A stretch of 13,618 nucleotides of DNA, from positions 1-13,618 of the forward strand of contig CANQSW010000023.1 of the NCBI GenBank assembly GCA_947626615.1, given 5' to 3'. The position numbers and the translations under genes were made by a program. Of this stretch, positions 1 through 6,143 are shown one piece after another (the stretch's first letter is position 1; each line of letters starts with the position of its first letter). Origin of the DNA: an uncultured Peptococcaceae bacterium (GTDB lineage Bacteria; Bacillota; Dehalobacteriia; UBA4068; UBA4997). The notes under the pieces were generated by a model. It saw nothing but the letters and a program-made list of their open reading frames with translations, did no database searches and had not been told where the DNA came from.

Positions 1-512
1 AGGAATACGACCGCCTGCTGGCCGCCGCGCAAAATAAGCCCCGTCTGGCGCTGCTCATGGAGACGATCTGCTCCACGGGTATCAGGGTCAGCGAAGTGCG
101 GTATATCACCGTGGAGGCGGCCAGAGAAAACCGGGCGCAGATAGCGCTGAAAGGGAAAATTCGCGTCATACTGCTGCCGGGGAAGCTCTGCCGCAAGCTG
201 CTGAAATACGCCCGGAAAAATAAAATCGCTTCCGGCGAGATATTTCTCACCAGAAGCGGCAAAGGTCTGACGCGGCGGCAAATTTGGGCGGAAATGAAAG
301 CGCTGTGCGAGAAGGCCGGCGTGGAGCGCTCCAAGGTGTTCCCGCATAACCTGCGGCACCTGTTCGCCCGGGCGTTCTACCGTGCGACAAGGGACATTGC
401 CAAGCTGTCCGACGTGCTGGGCCATGCGTCTATCGAGACCACCCGCATCTACCTCATCTCCACCGGCGCGGAGCACGCCAAGGCGCTGGATAAGCTGGGG
501 CTGGTATCATAG
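1..512 (+). CDS. Tyrosine recombinase (phage-integrase family), C-terminal part; 5' end outside the window
   Basis: This is the catalytic domain of a tyrosine site-specific recombinase, which cuts and rejoins DNA through a covalent 3'-phosphotyrosine. The reading frame is open from base 3 and no start is visible, so the N-terminal DNA-binding part lies upstream. Counting from the Met at 57, the visible catalytic residues are Arg10 (in STGIRVSE), a Lys in the beta-hairpin (K32 or K34), the HxxR box H97-N-L-R100, H123 in LGHASIETT, and the nucleophile Tyr132 in TRIYL. The set is complete, so the enzyme should be active if the missing part is intact. The gene ends 75 bp before a pair of inverted sites with recombinase core-site layout, upstream of a surface-protein gene. 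From this context I infer a dedicated DNA invertase for that switch. A prophage or Xer-like integrase remains possible. The family assignment is secure; the role is inference. Confidence 0.93.
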   Translation, partial: EYDRLLAAAQNKPRLALLMETICSTGIRVSEVRYITVEAARENRAQIALKGKIRVILLPGKLCRKLLKYARKNKIASGEIFLTRSGKGLTRRQIWAEMKALCEKAGVERSKVFPHNLRHLFARAFYRATRDIAKLSDVLGHASIETTRIYLISTGAEHAKALDKLGLVS

Positions 513-519
513 CGGCTCA

Positions 520-541
520 TCACTAAACAATCATTTTGCCG
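520..541 (+). repeat. Candidate recombinase site A (degenerate, same orientation as site B)
   Basis: This is a diverged copy of site B at 587-608. The central spacer CAATCA (528-533) is identical. The left arm TCACTAAA matches the site B arm at 5 of 8 positions and the right arm TTTTGCCG at 6 of 8. The 14-bp stretch 525-538 is identical to 592-605, and weaker similarity (GTGATTATTTTATT against GCGATTTTTATTTATT) continues downstream, so it may be an old duplication. It starts 8 bp after the recombinase stop codon. It could be a weak alternative site or a relic. Confidence 0.5.
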
Positions 542-564
542 TGATTATTTTATTCTATTATAAA
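536..564 (+). promoter_or_regulatory. Candidate rightward promoter overlapping site A
   Basis: TTGCCG (536-541) and TATAAA (559-564) are separated by 17 bp and match the sigma-70 -35 and -10 boxes at 4 of 6 and 5 of 6 positions. Transcription would start near 571 and run through site B and the whole 587-850 segment toward the surface-protein gene. The -35 box overlaps the right arm of site A, so a bound recombinase could block it. The region is AT-rich and chance matches are likely, so this is a weaker call than the promoter inside the segment. Confidence 0.3.
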
Positions 565-586
565 ACTAAATCTCCTGCTTACTAGA

Positions 587-608
587 CAACAAAACAATCA
601 TTTTGTTG
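587..608 (+). repeat. Candidate recombinase core site B (left inverted repeat)
   Basis: The arms CAACAAAA (587-594) and TTTTGTTG (601-608) are perfect inverted repeats around the asymmetric 6-bp spacer CAATCA (595-600). This is the layout of a tyrosine-recombinase core site: two facing monomer binding sites around a 6-8 bp crossover region. Bases 587-606 recur as a perfect 20-bp inverted copy at 831-850. Confidence 0.75.
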
Positions 609-653
609 CGATTTTTATTTATTTTATGGTTGTACTATATTCTTACATAACAA

Positions 654-682
654 ATTTTAGCACTTATTGCAACCAATAACAA
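654..682 (-). promoter_or_regulatory. Promoter inside the invertible segment, pointing away from the surface-protein gene
   Basis: On the minus strand, TTGTTA (plus-strand 677-682) and TAAAAT (plus-strand 654-659) are separated by exactly 17 bp, matching sigma-70 boxes at 4 of 6 and 5 of 6 positions. Transcription would start near 647 and exit left across sites B and A into the 3' end of the recombinase gene in antisense. After inversion the same promoter would exit right toward the SLH gene. The present arrangement is therefore the predicted OFF state for the surface protein. Confidence 0.6.
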
Positions 683-699
683 GATGAAATTGCTGCCAA

Positions 700-758
700 G
701 GCGCAAAAATTTAAGACCGTGGAGAAAGAAAATATTCTACGGCCTGATTTTTTGCGCC
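700..758. repeat. Imperfect long hairpin inside the invertible segment
   Basis: The arms GGCGCAAAAA (700-709) and TTTTTGCGCC (749-758) are perfect complements over 10 bp. A shorter inner stem (CCGT with ACGG, AGAA with TTCT) lies between them. No U-run follows the stem on either strand, so it is not a textbook intrinsic terminator. A second small hairpin (arms 772-780 and 784-792, one G-T pair) lies just downstream. The role is unknown: it may block readthrough across the segment or be a folded recombination aid. Confidence 0.45.
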
Positions 759-828
759 CTGCTCTCCTGCTTTTGATCCGCTACGGGTCAAAGTGAGTAT
801 GTCCGGGCTGTTTTTTATGCTTGTGGCG

Positions 829-850
829 GGACAAAATGATTGTTTTGTTG
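829..850 (-). repeat. Candidate recombinase core site C (right inverted repeat)
   Basis: This is the inverted copy of site B: 831-850 is the exact reverse complement of 587-606. The spacer reads TGATTG (837-842) on the plus strand, i.e. CAATCA on the minus strand. The outer arm TTTTGTTG (843-850) is perfect; the inner arm departs from the consensus at its first two bases (GG at 829-830). Opposite spacer orientation relative to site B predicts inversion rather than deletion. Confidence 0.75.
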
Positions 851-1047
851 ATAACTATGCGCTTTGGCGCGGGCGGCTTCGTTTTCCCGGGGTTTCGTCC
901 ACCCAGCGGACAGCGCGCGGCACGCCGCAACGCTGCCCAGCGGGCAAGACGTAGTCCGAACCAAGCGGCAGAAAGTTGGTGAAGGCTCAATTTTCCACAA
1001 ACCAGTTTTCCATTTTTTTAAAATAATTTTTAAGGAGGCAAAGAACA
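851..1047 (+). promoter_or_regulatory. Fixed 5' leader of the SLH gene, GC-rich and structured, with a strong Shine-Dalgarno
   Basis: Between site C and the ATG are 197 bases. The first part is GC-rich, unlike the AT-rich switch beside it. It can fold at 911-935: outer stem CAGCG with CGCTG, inner stem GCGG (917-920) with CCGC (925-928). Smaller stems are possible at 860-871 (GCGC with GCGC) and 936-945. The CCCAGCGG octamer occurs twice (902-909 and 936-943). The last 60 bases are A/T-rich and end in AAGGAGG (1032-1038), 9 nt before the ATG. I found no -35/-10 pair with sensible spacing and position here; a TAAAAT at 1019-1024 has no -35 and is too close to the Shine-Dalgarno. The minus-strand ORFs across this stretch have no recognisable product. 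Confidence 0.5.
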
Positions 1048-4000
1048 ATGCACAAAAAATTTTTGTTTATGGTGTTGGCGCTGGTGCTGGTCATGGCGCT
1101 GATGCCCGCGACGGTGTTCGCGAACGCAGGGGATATAGGAACAAAATCGACGCAGCTTTTTACGTCGGTTAAAATCGATGATGTGGAAGTCACAGAAAGT
1201 TCGTGGTATTCTACTTGGAATATTTTCCAAGCAAAAACTGCTCAAGTTATCGACATGTCAAATGTGAAGCTTAATGTAACAGCAGTTGAAGGCACTGAAC
1301 TAAAATATAGCGTCGGCAGCACAAAATACCCCACAGGAGGGAAAAAGGGAGTACTGGTCAATCCCGCTGATGCGGCTTACCGGAGCTTCACATCATCATT
1401 TGATGAGGTTAAAAGCAGTTTAAGTGCCGAAAATTCCTATATCTGGATTTTAGCCACAAAGGGCGACCTCGCCGAGGTGGTCACCGTGCAGGTGAAGGAA
1501 TTGGCGGGCACGATTTTGACAAACGATAATACTACAATTTCCGGACCTGGCACCTATAAGGTTTCGGGCGATGTAAACAGCCCCATTACGATCAACGCTA
1601 CCGGAGCGGTCACCCTTATTATTCCGGCAAACTCCACCGTTTCCGTCAGAGACCGAGCCGCCATTACGGTTTCAAATGGTGCAAACGTTACTATTACCGT
1701 TAACGGCCAAATAACCGGAAGCGGTAATAATGGTGTTATCGTAAACAACGGCACTCTTACTATTGGCGGGCCTGGCACAATCACCGGCGCCAGTGCCAAT
1801 CCTGTTATCGTTAACAACGGTACTGCGCTTACACTTCAGGGTTCTCTGACCATTGCAAACAATACCAACAAAAGCGCAGAAGATCCGTATTATGTGATCG
1901 ATAATAAGACAGGTACATTGAAGGTATCCTTGAACAGCGGTAACGGTTCGATCACAAGTGCCAGCGGCGGTATCAAAAATGCGAGAACATTGAATGTGAC
2001 CAACGGTTCTATTAAGGCCACAGATAATGCAATCGACAATACAGGTACTGCTGAAATCAACAATAGCCATATCTACGGAACTGTTGCAGCCTCCGGCGGT
2101 TCGACGACATTTACTTCCGTCACTTCCGAGCCCGGTGACTCCGCCCCGTCTATTTTGGTTAGGGGTAGCGATGCGGCTACCGTTACCGTCAACAGCGGTA
2201 TCTATAACGGCGGGGTCACAGTAAATAACAGCATTGCCACCGTCAATGTTTTGGACGGCACTTTCAAAGGCGTATTCCAAAATGATAACGGCACCATTAA
2301 GATTTCCGGCGGCCAGTTCATCGGTGAAGACACCCAAAATTCCGTAAAAGATTTTCTCGAAGGTAAGGTGCTGGATTCCAGCGGCCAAATCGGTGATGCC
2401 GTTGCTGAGATCGATCTTGGCAACGGAGCAAAACTGAACTTCGCCGACTTGGGAACGGCTATCGGGAGCGGCAAGGGATACACCGTCACGCTTTTGCAGG
2501 ATATTGATAGCCTGGCGAGCAATGTCAATCTTTCCACCGCGCCCGCCGGCGAGGTCACGCTCGACCTCAACGGGCATCACATCGCCTTCGCAGACAAATA
2601 TGGCATTTCCGTTAGCTTTGGCAACAAGCTGATCGTCAAGGACAGCACCGCACCGGAAGAAACGGGCACGACGACAAATGGCTACATCACTAACGTAGCT
2701 AACAGCACGGCTGCCACTATCAGCGTTTCCAGCGGCGCGACCTTTGAGCTCCAGAGCGGCGTGGTAAAGAACGTGAGCAAAGAAAATAGCGCAAGCGCGA
2801 TCGTTGCCAGAACTCTTGCCGCCGGTACTGCAGATATGAAAAATGCCAACATCGTTATCAAGGGCGGCAAAGTCGAGGCTGAAGGCTCCGGTATCTTCAT
2901 CGCCAATAACGCCAATCTGACTGTGGAGGGTGGCGAGATTTATTCCCAGGATTCCTTCGCCATTTCCGGCAACGGCAACGGCAATTACAACCCCACCACC
3001 ATTACCATTAACGGCGGTAAGATTTCCAGCAACGCCACCACGGCCATTTACCACCCCCAGGTCGGTACTCTGACCGTGACCGGCGGCGAGATCACCGGCC
3101 AGGCCGGTATCGTGATGCGCAACGGCGAACTGACGGTCAGCAACGGCACTATTACGGCCACAGGCACAGATAAGCTTGGAACCGTCGGCACGGCAAATCC
3201 GGTTACCGCCTCCGCCGTTGTGGTGGCCAAGGTTGAAAATGCCTACGGCGACGCAACTGCTACCATAACCGGCGGCACGTTCACTTCCAATAGCGCACAG
3301 CCGGTGGTCGCGTATGTAAATGGCGGCGAGTCGGCGCCCGGCACCGAGGGAGTTCAGGAATACCTCTCTATCTCCGGCGGCACGTTCTCCGGCGGCAATC
3401 TCCCCGACGGTATCAATAAATTCATCGTTGAGGGAAAAGCTGCGCACAAGAAGGACGAAACCAGCTATATTGTCGAGCCTATAGGAACAGGGGCCGAGAT
3501 AACCAAAGTCGAATACTATCACTGGACCGAATACCTGGTCGGCGAGTTCGGCAGCGGCACAGGCACAATTGACGACCCAGTTATCGTGAAATTTATAGTC
3601 CCCAATGACAGCCTGTTGCATGATGCCCGCATAATACTGACTTTGAGCGACAGCAATGCAAAAGTCTACGTGATACATAAAGATAGTACCCCAACCGATG
3701 CAGAGTTTACGTATGTCGGACCTAAAGAAAACGGCAATGTGTGGATTGGCTCTGTGCCGTTTATCGACCCCGATGACAGCACGCAGAACTCGCTGTATGT
3801 CAAGGTGGTCTCCGAAGACGGCAAGGTCACGAAGTATTACAAGATTACGGTCGATACGACCGAATATACGGTCAATATTCCCGACCCCGTGGTGACGATT
3901 CCCGAGGATTCGGGCATGACAAAAGAACAAGTGACGGCTGTTACCGAAGCTGCTAAAGAAGTCGCTATGGAAGACAGCAGCATGAATGAGCTGGCTACGG

Positions 4001-5676
4001 AAGCTCTGAAAGAGGTCAGCGAGAGCACGACCCAGCCTACTGTCGAGGCAGCTACGAAAGCGCTTGAGGACGCCGGCATTAGCGGTACCACGAGCGAAAA
4101 TGTTACCATGGTGGTACAGACCTACATGGACGTGAAGGTGGATAGTTATACCGAAGATGAGAGCGGCAGCAAGACTCTGACCTTCGATATCACCCCCATG
4201 TACCGTGTGGTGGCCACCACCAAGGAAAACGCAGATAGTATCAAGGTTAAGGACGACCCCGGTGTCGATTCCGACGCTAACGCCGTTAAAATAGGCGAGC
4301 CCAAGAAATTGACCGTCACCAAGCCGGTCGAAATGACGCTGGGTCTGCCCTCCGACTTTACCACCGCGGAAAGCGTCTATATCAAGCACGCTAAGGACAA
4401 CGGCAAGACCTACTATTACACCGGAACAGTAGCAGACAATGACACAGGCGAAGGCAAAGTAGTGAATTTCACCAATCCTCACGGGTTCTCCAGCTTCACG
4501 CTTTACAGCAATACGCCCGACGGTCTGGTGGCAAGTATCGGCGACACCTCTTACACGAGCCTTCAGGACGCTGTGGACGACGTGAAGAACGGCGATATAA
4601 TCAAGCTGTTGAAAGAGACCGATGAAAAACTGAACGCACCCGTCACAGGTAGCGACGACACATTCACCTTTACTATTAAGGCGGGTGATTCTGGCGTTGA
4701 CGTTAGCAAAATCGAGTTCAACACCACCACCAGCGGCGGCTATACCTACACCGCCACCATCGACAAATCCGGGAAAGTGACCGTCACCCGGACGCAGGTT
4801 GCCAGCAGCTCCGGCGGCGGCCACCACGGCAGCGGCCACCGCAGCAGCAGCTCCGCCACCGTCACCAGCGAGAAGACCACCAACGGCAGCTTCACCGTTT
4901 CGGATAAAAACGCCGCGGCCGGCGCTACCGTAAAAGTCACCCCGAAGGCCAACAAGGGTTACGTGGTGGACGAAGTCACCGTCACCGACGATAACGGCCG
5001 CTCCGTCAGGGTCAAAGATAACGTCGACGGCACGTACAGCTTCGTAATGCCGGAAAAGGCCGCGCAGCCCGTCAGCGTCGAAGTCACTTTCAAGCCGGAA
5101 GTCGTCGAGAAAGACACCCCGTCGGATAAGTTCGCCGACGTGGCCGCCAACGCCTGGTATCGCGAGGCGGTGGATTACGTCGTCGCCAACGGCCTGATGA
5201 ACGGCACCGACGCGAACAACTTCGCGCCCAACGCCACCACCACCCGCGCCATGGTCGTTACTATCCTCTATCGCCTGGAGGGCGAGCCTGCCACGACGAG
5301 GAACCTGCCGTTTGCGGACGTTGCCGCCGGCACGTGGTATTCCGACGCTATCAACTGGGCTTCCACCAACGGCATAGTCACCGGCTATGACGAGAACACC
5401 TTCGGCCCGAACGATTCCGTCACCCGGGCGCAAATGGCCGCGATACTGTACCGCTATGCTGAGCTCAAGGGCTATAACGTAGCGCGTCTGGCCGATCTGG
5501 CCGGCTATACCGACGCTGCCGCGCTGGGCAGCTGGGCCGACGCCGCGATGCGCTGGAGCGTCGCCGAGGGTCTGATCGAAGGTACGGCTTCCGATACCTT
5601 GTCGCCCAACGGCAACTCCACCCGCGCTCAGATCGCAACTATCCTGATGCGCTTCTGCGAGGGCGTGGCGAAATAA
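1048..5676 (+). CDS. Large exported cell-surface protein with beta-helix-type repeats and three C-terminal SLH domains
   Basis: The 1542-residue protein starts with a signal peptide: MHKK, a hydrophobic core, and a likely cleavage after PATVFA (about residue 26). Residues about 155-800 are rich in short Gly/Asn/Thr/Val repeats such as VNNGTLTI and VTGGEITG, typical of parallel beta-helix (pectin-lyase-like) surface domains. A beta-sandwich-like part (about 818-945), a helical part (about 957-1025) and a further beta part follow. A Ser/Gly/His-rich linker (about 1253-1270) leads to a bacterial-repeat-like domain. Three SLH repeats start near 1361, 1420 and 1485 and carry TTRAM, VTRAQ and STRAQ motifs. 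SLH domains anchor proteins to pyruvylated secondary wall polymers, so it should sit outside the cell on the wall. Adhesion or glycan binding is plausible; no catalytic motif was identified. The Shine-Dalgarno AAGGAGG fixes the start. Expression is probably controlled by the upstream invertible segment. Confidence 0.93.
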   Translation: MHKKFLFMVLALVLVMALMPATVFANAGDIGTKSTQLFTSVKIDDVEVTESSWYSTWNIFQAKTAQVIDMSNVKLNVTAVEGTELKYSVGSTKYPTGGKKGVLVNPADAAYRSFTSSFDEVKSSLSAENSYIWILATKGDLAEVVTVQVKELAGTILTNDNTTISGPGTYKVSGDVNSPITINATGAVTLIIPANSTVSVRDRAAITVSNGANVTITVNGQITGSGNNGVIVNNGTLTIGGPGTITGASANPVIVNNGTALTLQGSLTIANNTNKSAEDPYYVIDNKTGTLKVSLNSGNGSITSASGGIKNARTLNVTNGSIKATDNAIDNTGTAEINNSHIYGTVAASGGSTTFTSVTSEPGDSAPSILVRGSDAATVTVNSGIYNGGVTVNNSIATVNVLDGTFKGVFQNDNGTIKISGGQFIGEDTQNSVKDFLEGKVLDSSGQIGDAVAEIDLGNGAKLNFADLGTAIGSGKGYTVTLLQDIDSLASNVNLSTAPAGEVTLDLNGHHIAFADKYGISVSFGNKLIVKDSTAPEETGTTTNGYITNVANSTAATISVSSGATFELQSGVVKNVSKENSASAIVARTLAAGTADMKNANIVIKGGKVEAEGSGIFIANNANLTVEGGEIYSQDSFAISGNGNGNYNPTTITINGGKISSNATTAIYHPQVGTLTVTGGEITGQAGIVMRNGELTVSNGTITATGTDKLGTVGTANPVTASAVVVAKVENAYGDATATITGGTFTSNSAQPVVAYVNGGESAPGTEGVQEYLSISGGTFSGGNLPDGINKFIVEGKAAHKKDETSYIVEPIGTGAEITKVEYYHWTEYLVGEFGSGTGTIDDPVIVKFIVPNDSLLHDARIILTLSDSNAKVYVIHKDSTPTDAEFTYVGPKENGNVWIGSVPFIDPDDSTQNSLYVKVVSEDGKVTKYYKITVDTTEYTVNIPDPVVTIPEDSGMTKEQVTAVTEAAKEVAMEDSSMNELATEALKEVSESTTQPTVEAATKALEDAGISGTTSENVTMVVQTYMDVKVDSYTEDESGSKTLTFDITPMYRVVATTKENADSIKVKDDPGVDSDANAVKIGEPKKLTVTKPVEMTLGLPSDFTTAESVYIKHAKDNGKTYYYTGTVADNDTGEGKVVNFTNPHGFSSFTLYSNTPDGLVASIGDTSYTSLQDAVDDVKNGDIIKLLKETDEKLNAPVTGSDDTFTFTIKAGDSGVDVSKIEFNTTTSGGYTYTATIDKSGKVTVTRTQVASSSGGGHHGSGHRSSSSATVTSEKTTNGSFTVSDKNAAAGATVKVTPKANKGYVVDEVTVTDDNGRSVRVKDNVDGTYSFVMPEKAAQPVSVEVTFKPEVVEKDTPSDKFADVAANAWYREAVDYVVANGLMNGTDANNFAPNATTTRAMVVTILYRLEGEPATTRNLPFADVAAGTWYSDAINWASTNGIVTGYDENTFGPNDSVTRAQMAAILYRYAELKGYNVARLADLAGYTDAAALGSWADAAMRWSVAEGLIEGTASDTLSPNGNSTRAQIATILMRFCEGVAK

Positions 5677-5690
5677 GATAACGCCAAACG

Positions 5691-5722
5691 AAGGGCGGGG
5701 CCAAAAGCCCCGCCTTTCTCAT
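5691..5722 (+). terminator. Intrinsic terminator of the SLH gene
   Basis: GGCGGGGC (5694-5701) pairs with GCCCCGCC (5707-5714) across a CAAAA loop, followed by a T-rich tail. It begins 15 nt after the stop codon and separates the surface protein from the trp operon. Confidence 0.88.
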
Positions 5723-5784
5723 CTTCCGGCCGCCGTATTTTCCCGTCTGCCGCAAAAAATTTTGCCGATCCGCCAAATTTCCTC

Positions 5785-5813
5785 TTGACAACAAGCGCTT
5801 GGAGGGCTATAAT
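5785..5813 (+). promoter_or_regulatory. Promoter of the trp operon
   Basis: A perfect TTGACA (5785-5790) and a perfect TATAAT (5808-5813) are separated by 17 bp. The start should be near 5820, giving a leader of about 320 nt before trpE. A full-consensus promoter suggests initiation is strong and that control lies in the T-box downstream. Confidence 0.93.
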
Positions 5814-5819
5814 AAGTAA

Positions 5820-6110
5820 CAATTTAATATGCTAAACCGATGAAGCGGAAATAACGGCGATCATGCCTTTACAGAGAACCTGCGTTGCTGAGAATCAGGC
5901 AAGAAACAAGTCGTCAAATGGCCCGCTGAGGGCGCAGTCAAATGTGGGCTTCCCACAGAGTATTCTGCGACGTTGCAGGCAGACGTCATTTGCCGGGGAT
6001 ATGTTGGTATCCTGCTAAGCGCACGGGTCAGGCCGTGAATCAAGGTGGCACCGCGGATAAGCATTTATTCGTCCTTGACAGATAGTATATTTCTGTCAAG
6101 GACGTTTTTT
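5820..6110 (+). promoter_or_regulatory. T-box leader sensing uncharged tRNA-Trp
   Basis: Recognisable parts in order are: the stem I base with GATGAAG (5839-5845); the stem I distal motif AGAGAACC followed by GCTGAGA (5873-5893); the specifier UGG (5919-5921) within CAAATGGCCCGCTGAGGG; the T-box AAGGTGGCACCGCGG (6042-6056); and a terminator (6071-6110). UGG is the Trp codon. The bulge UGGC (6046-6049) pairs with an acceptor end G73-CCA, the discriminator expected for bacterial tRNA-Trp. By family knowledge, uncharged tRNA-Trp stabilises the antiterminator and lets transcription enter trpE, while charged tRNA leaves the terminator to form. Specifier, discriminator and downstream genes all agree. 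Confidence 0.95.
6071..6110 (+). terminator. T-box attenuator terminator
   Basis: GTCCTTGACAG (6071-6081) and CTGTCAAGGAC (6093-6103) form a perfect 11-bp stem, followed by G and six Ts (6105-6110). This is the conditional terminator of the trp leader, competing with the antiterminator that contains the T-box. Confidence 0.93.
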
Positions 6111-6128
6111 ATTGATCACGCCGCAGCT

Positions 6129-6135
6129 AAGGAGG
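6129..6135 (+). promoter_or_regulatory. Ribosome binding site that fixes the TTG start of trpE
   Basis: AAGGAGG lies 8 nt before the TTG at 6144 and downstream of the attenuator. The only upstream in-frame ATG is inside the T-box itself (6045), and the next in-frame ATG falls well inside the conserved LES region, so TTG is the credible start. Confidence 0.88.
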
Positions 6136-6143
6136 CTTTTGCT

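Larger units (their letters stand above)
587..850. other. Putative invertible DNA segment (phase-variation switch) upstream of the SLH surface protein
   Basis: A 264-bp segment is bounded by a perfect 20-bp inverted repeat (587-606 and 831-850). It sits between a tyrosine recombinase gene and a large cell-surface protein gene, contains no convincing ORF, and carries an outward-facing promoter near its left end. Exchange between the two 6-bp spacers would invert 601-836 and send base p to 1437 minus p. The -10 box would move to 778-783, with a start near 790 reading toward the gene at 1048. This layout matches known invertible promoters and recombinase-controlled surface switches in gut Bacteroidales and Clostridia, such as cwpV in Clostridioides difficile. 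Inversion itself is inferred; one orientation only is present here. A MITE-like element is an alternative, but no target duplication is evident at its ends. Confidence 0.72.

Noticed and set aside
520..608. Sites A and B as att sites of an integrated element whose integrase ends at 512
   Set aside because: The inverted third copy at 829-850 and the lack of element genes between copies fit inversion better. The window starts inside the recombinase, so an element to the left cannot be fully excluded.
587..850. A MITE or other small transposon with 20-bp terminal inverted repeats
   Set aside because: No target-site duplication is evident, each repeat is itself a near-palindrome with a central spacer, and a recombinase gene and an outward promoter sit where a switch needs them. 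It is kept as the weaker alternative.
781..1048. Two minus-strand ORFs (781-990 and 815-1048) in the leader region
   Set aside because: They run through site C and the GC-rich leader, lack recognisable domains and have Arg/Ala-rich compositions typical of non-coding GC-rich DNA.
1672..5433. A 1253-codon open frame on the minus strand opposite the SLH gene
   Set aside because: It lies in exact codon register with the sense gene, so antisense stops arise only from sense TTA, CTA and TCA codons. The sense gene uses those rarely because the protein is Gly/Thr/Val-rich and codon-biased. There is no recognisable domain, whereas the sense frame has a signal peptide and SLH domains.
6045..6143. ATG at 6045 as the trpE start
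   Set aside because: It lies inside the T-box sequence and upstream of the attenuator terminator, and the extra residues are unlike any TrpE. The Shine-Dalgarno at 6129-6135 and the TTG at 6144 explain the start.
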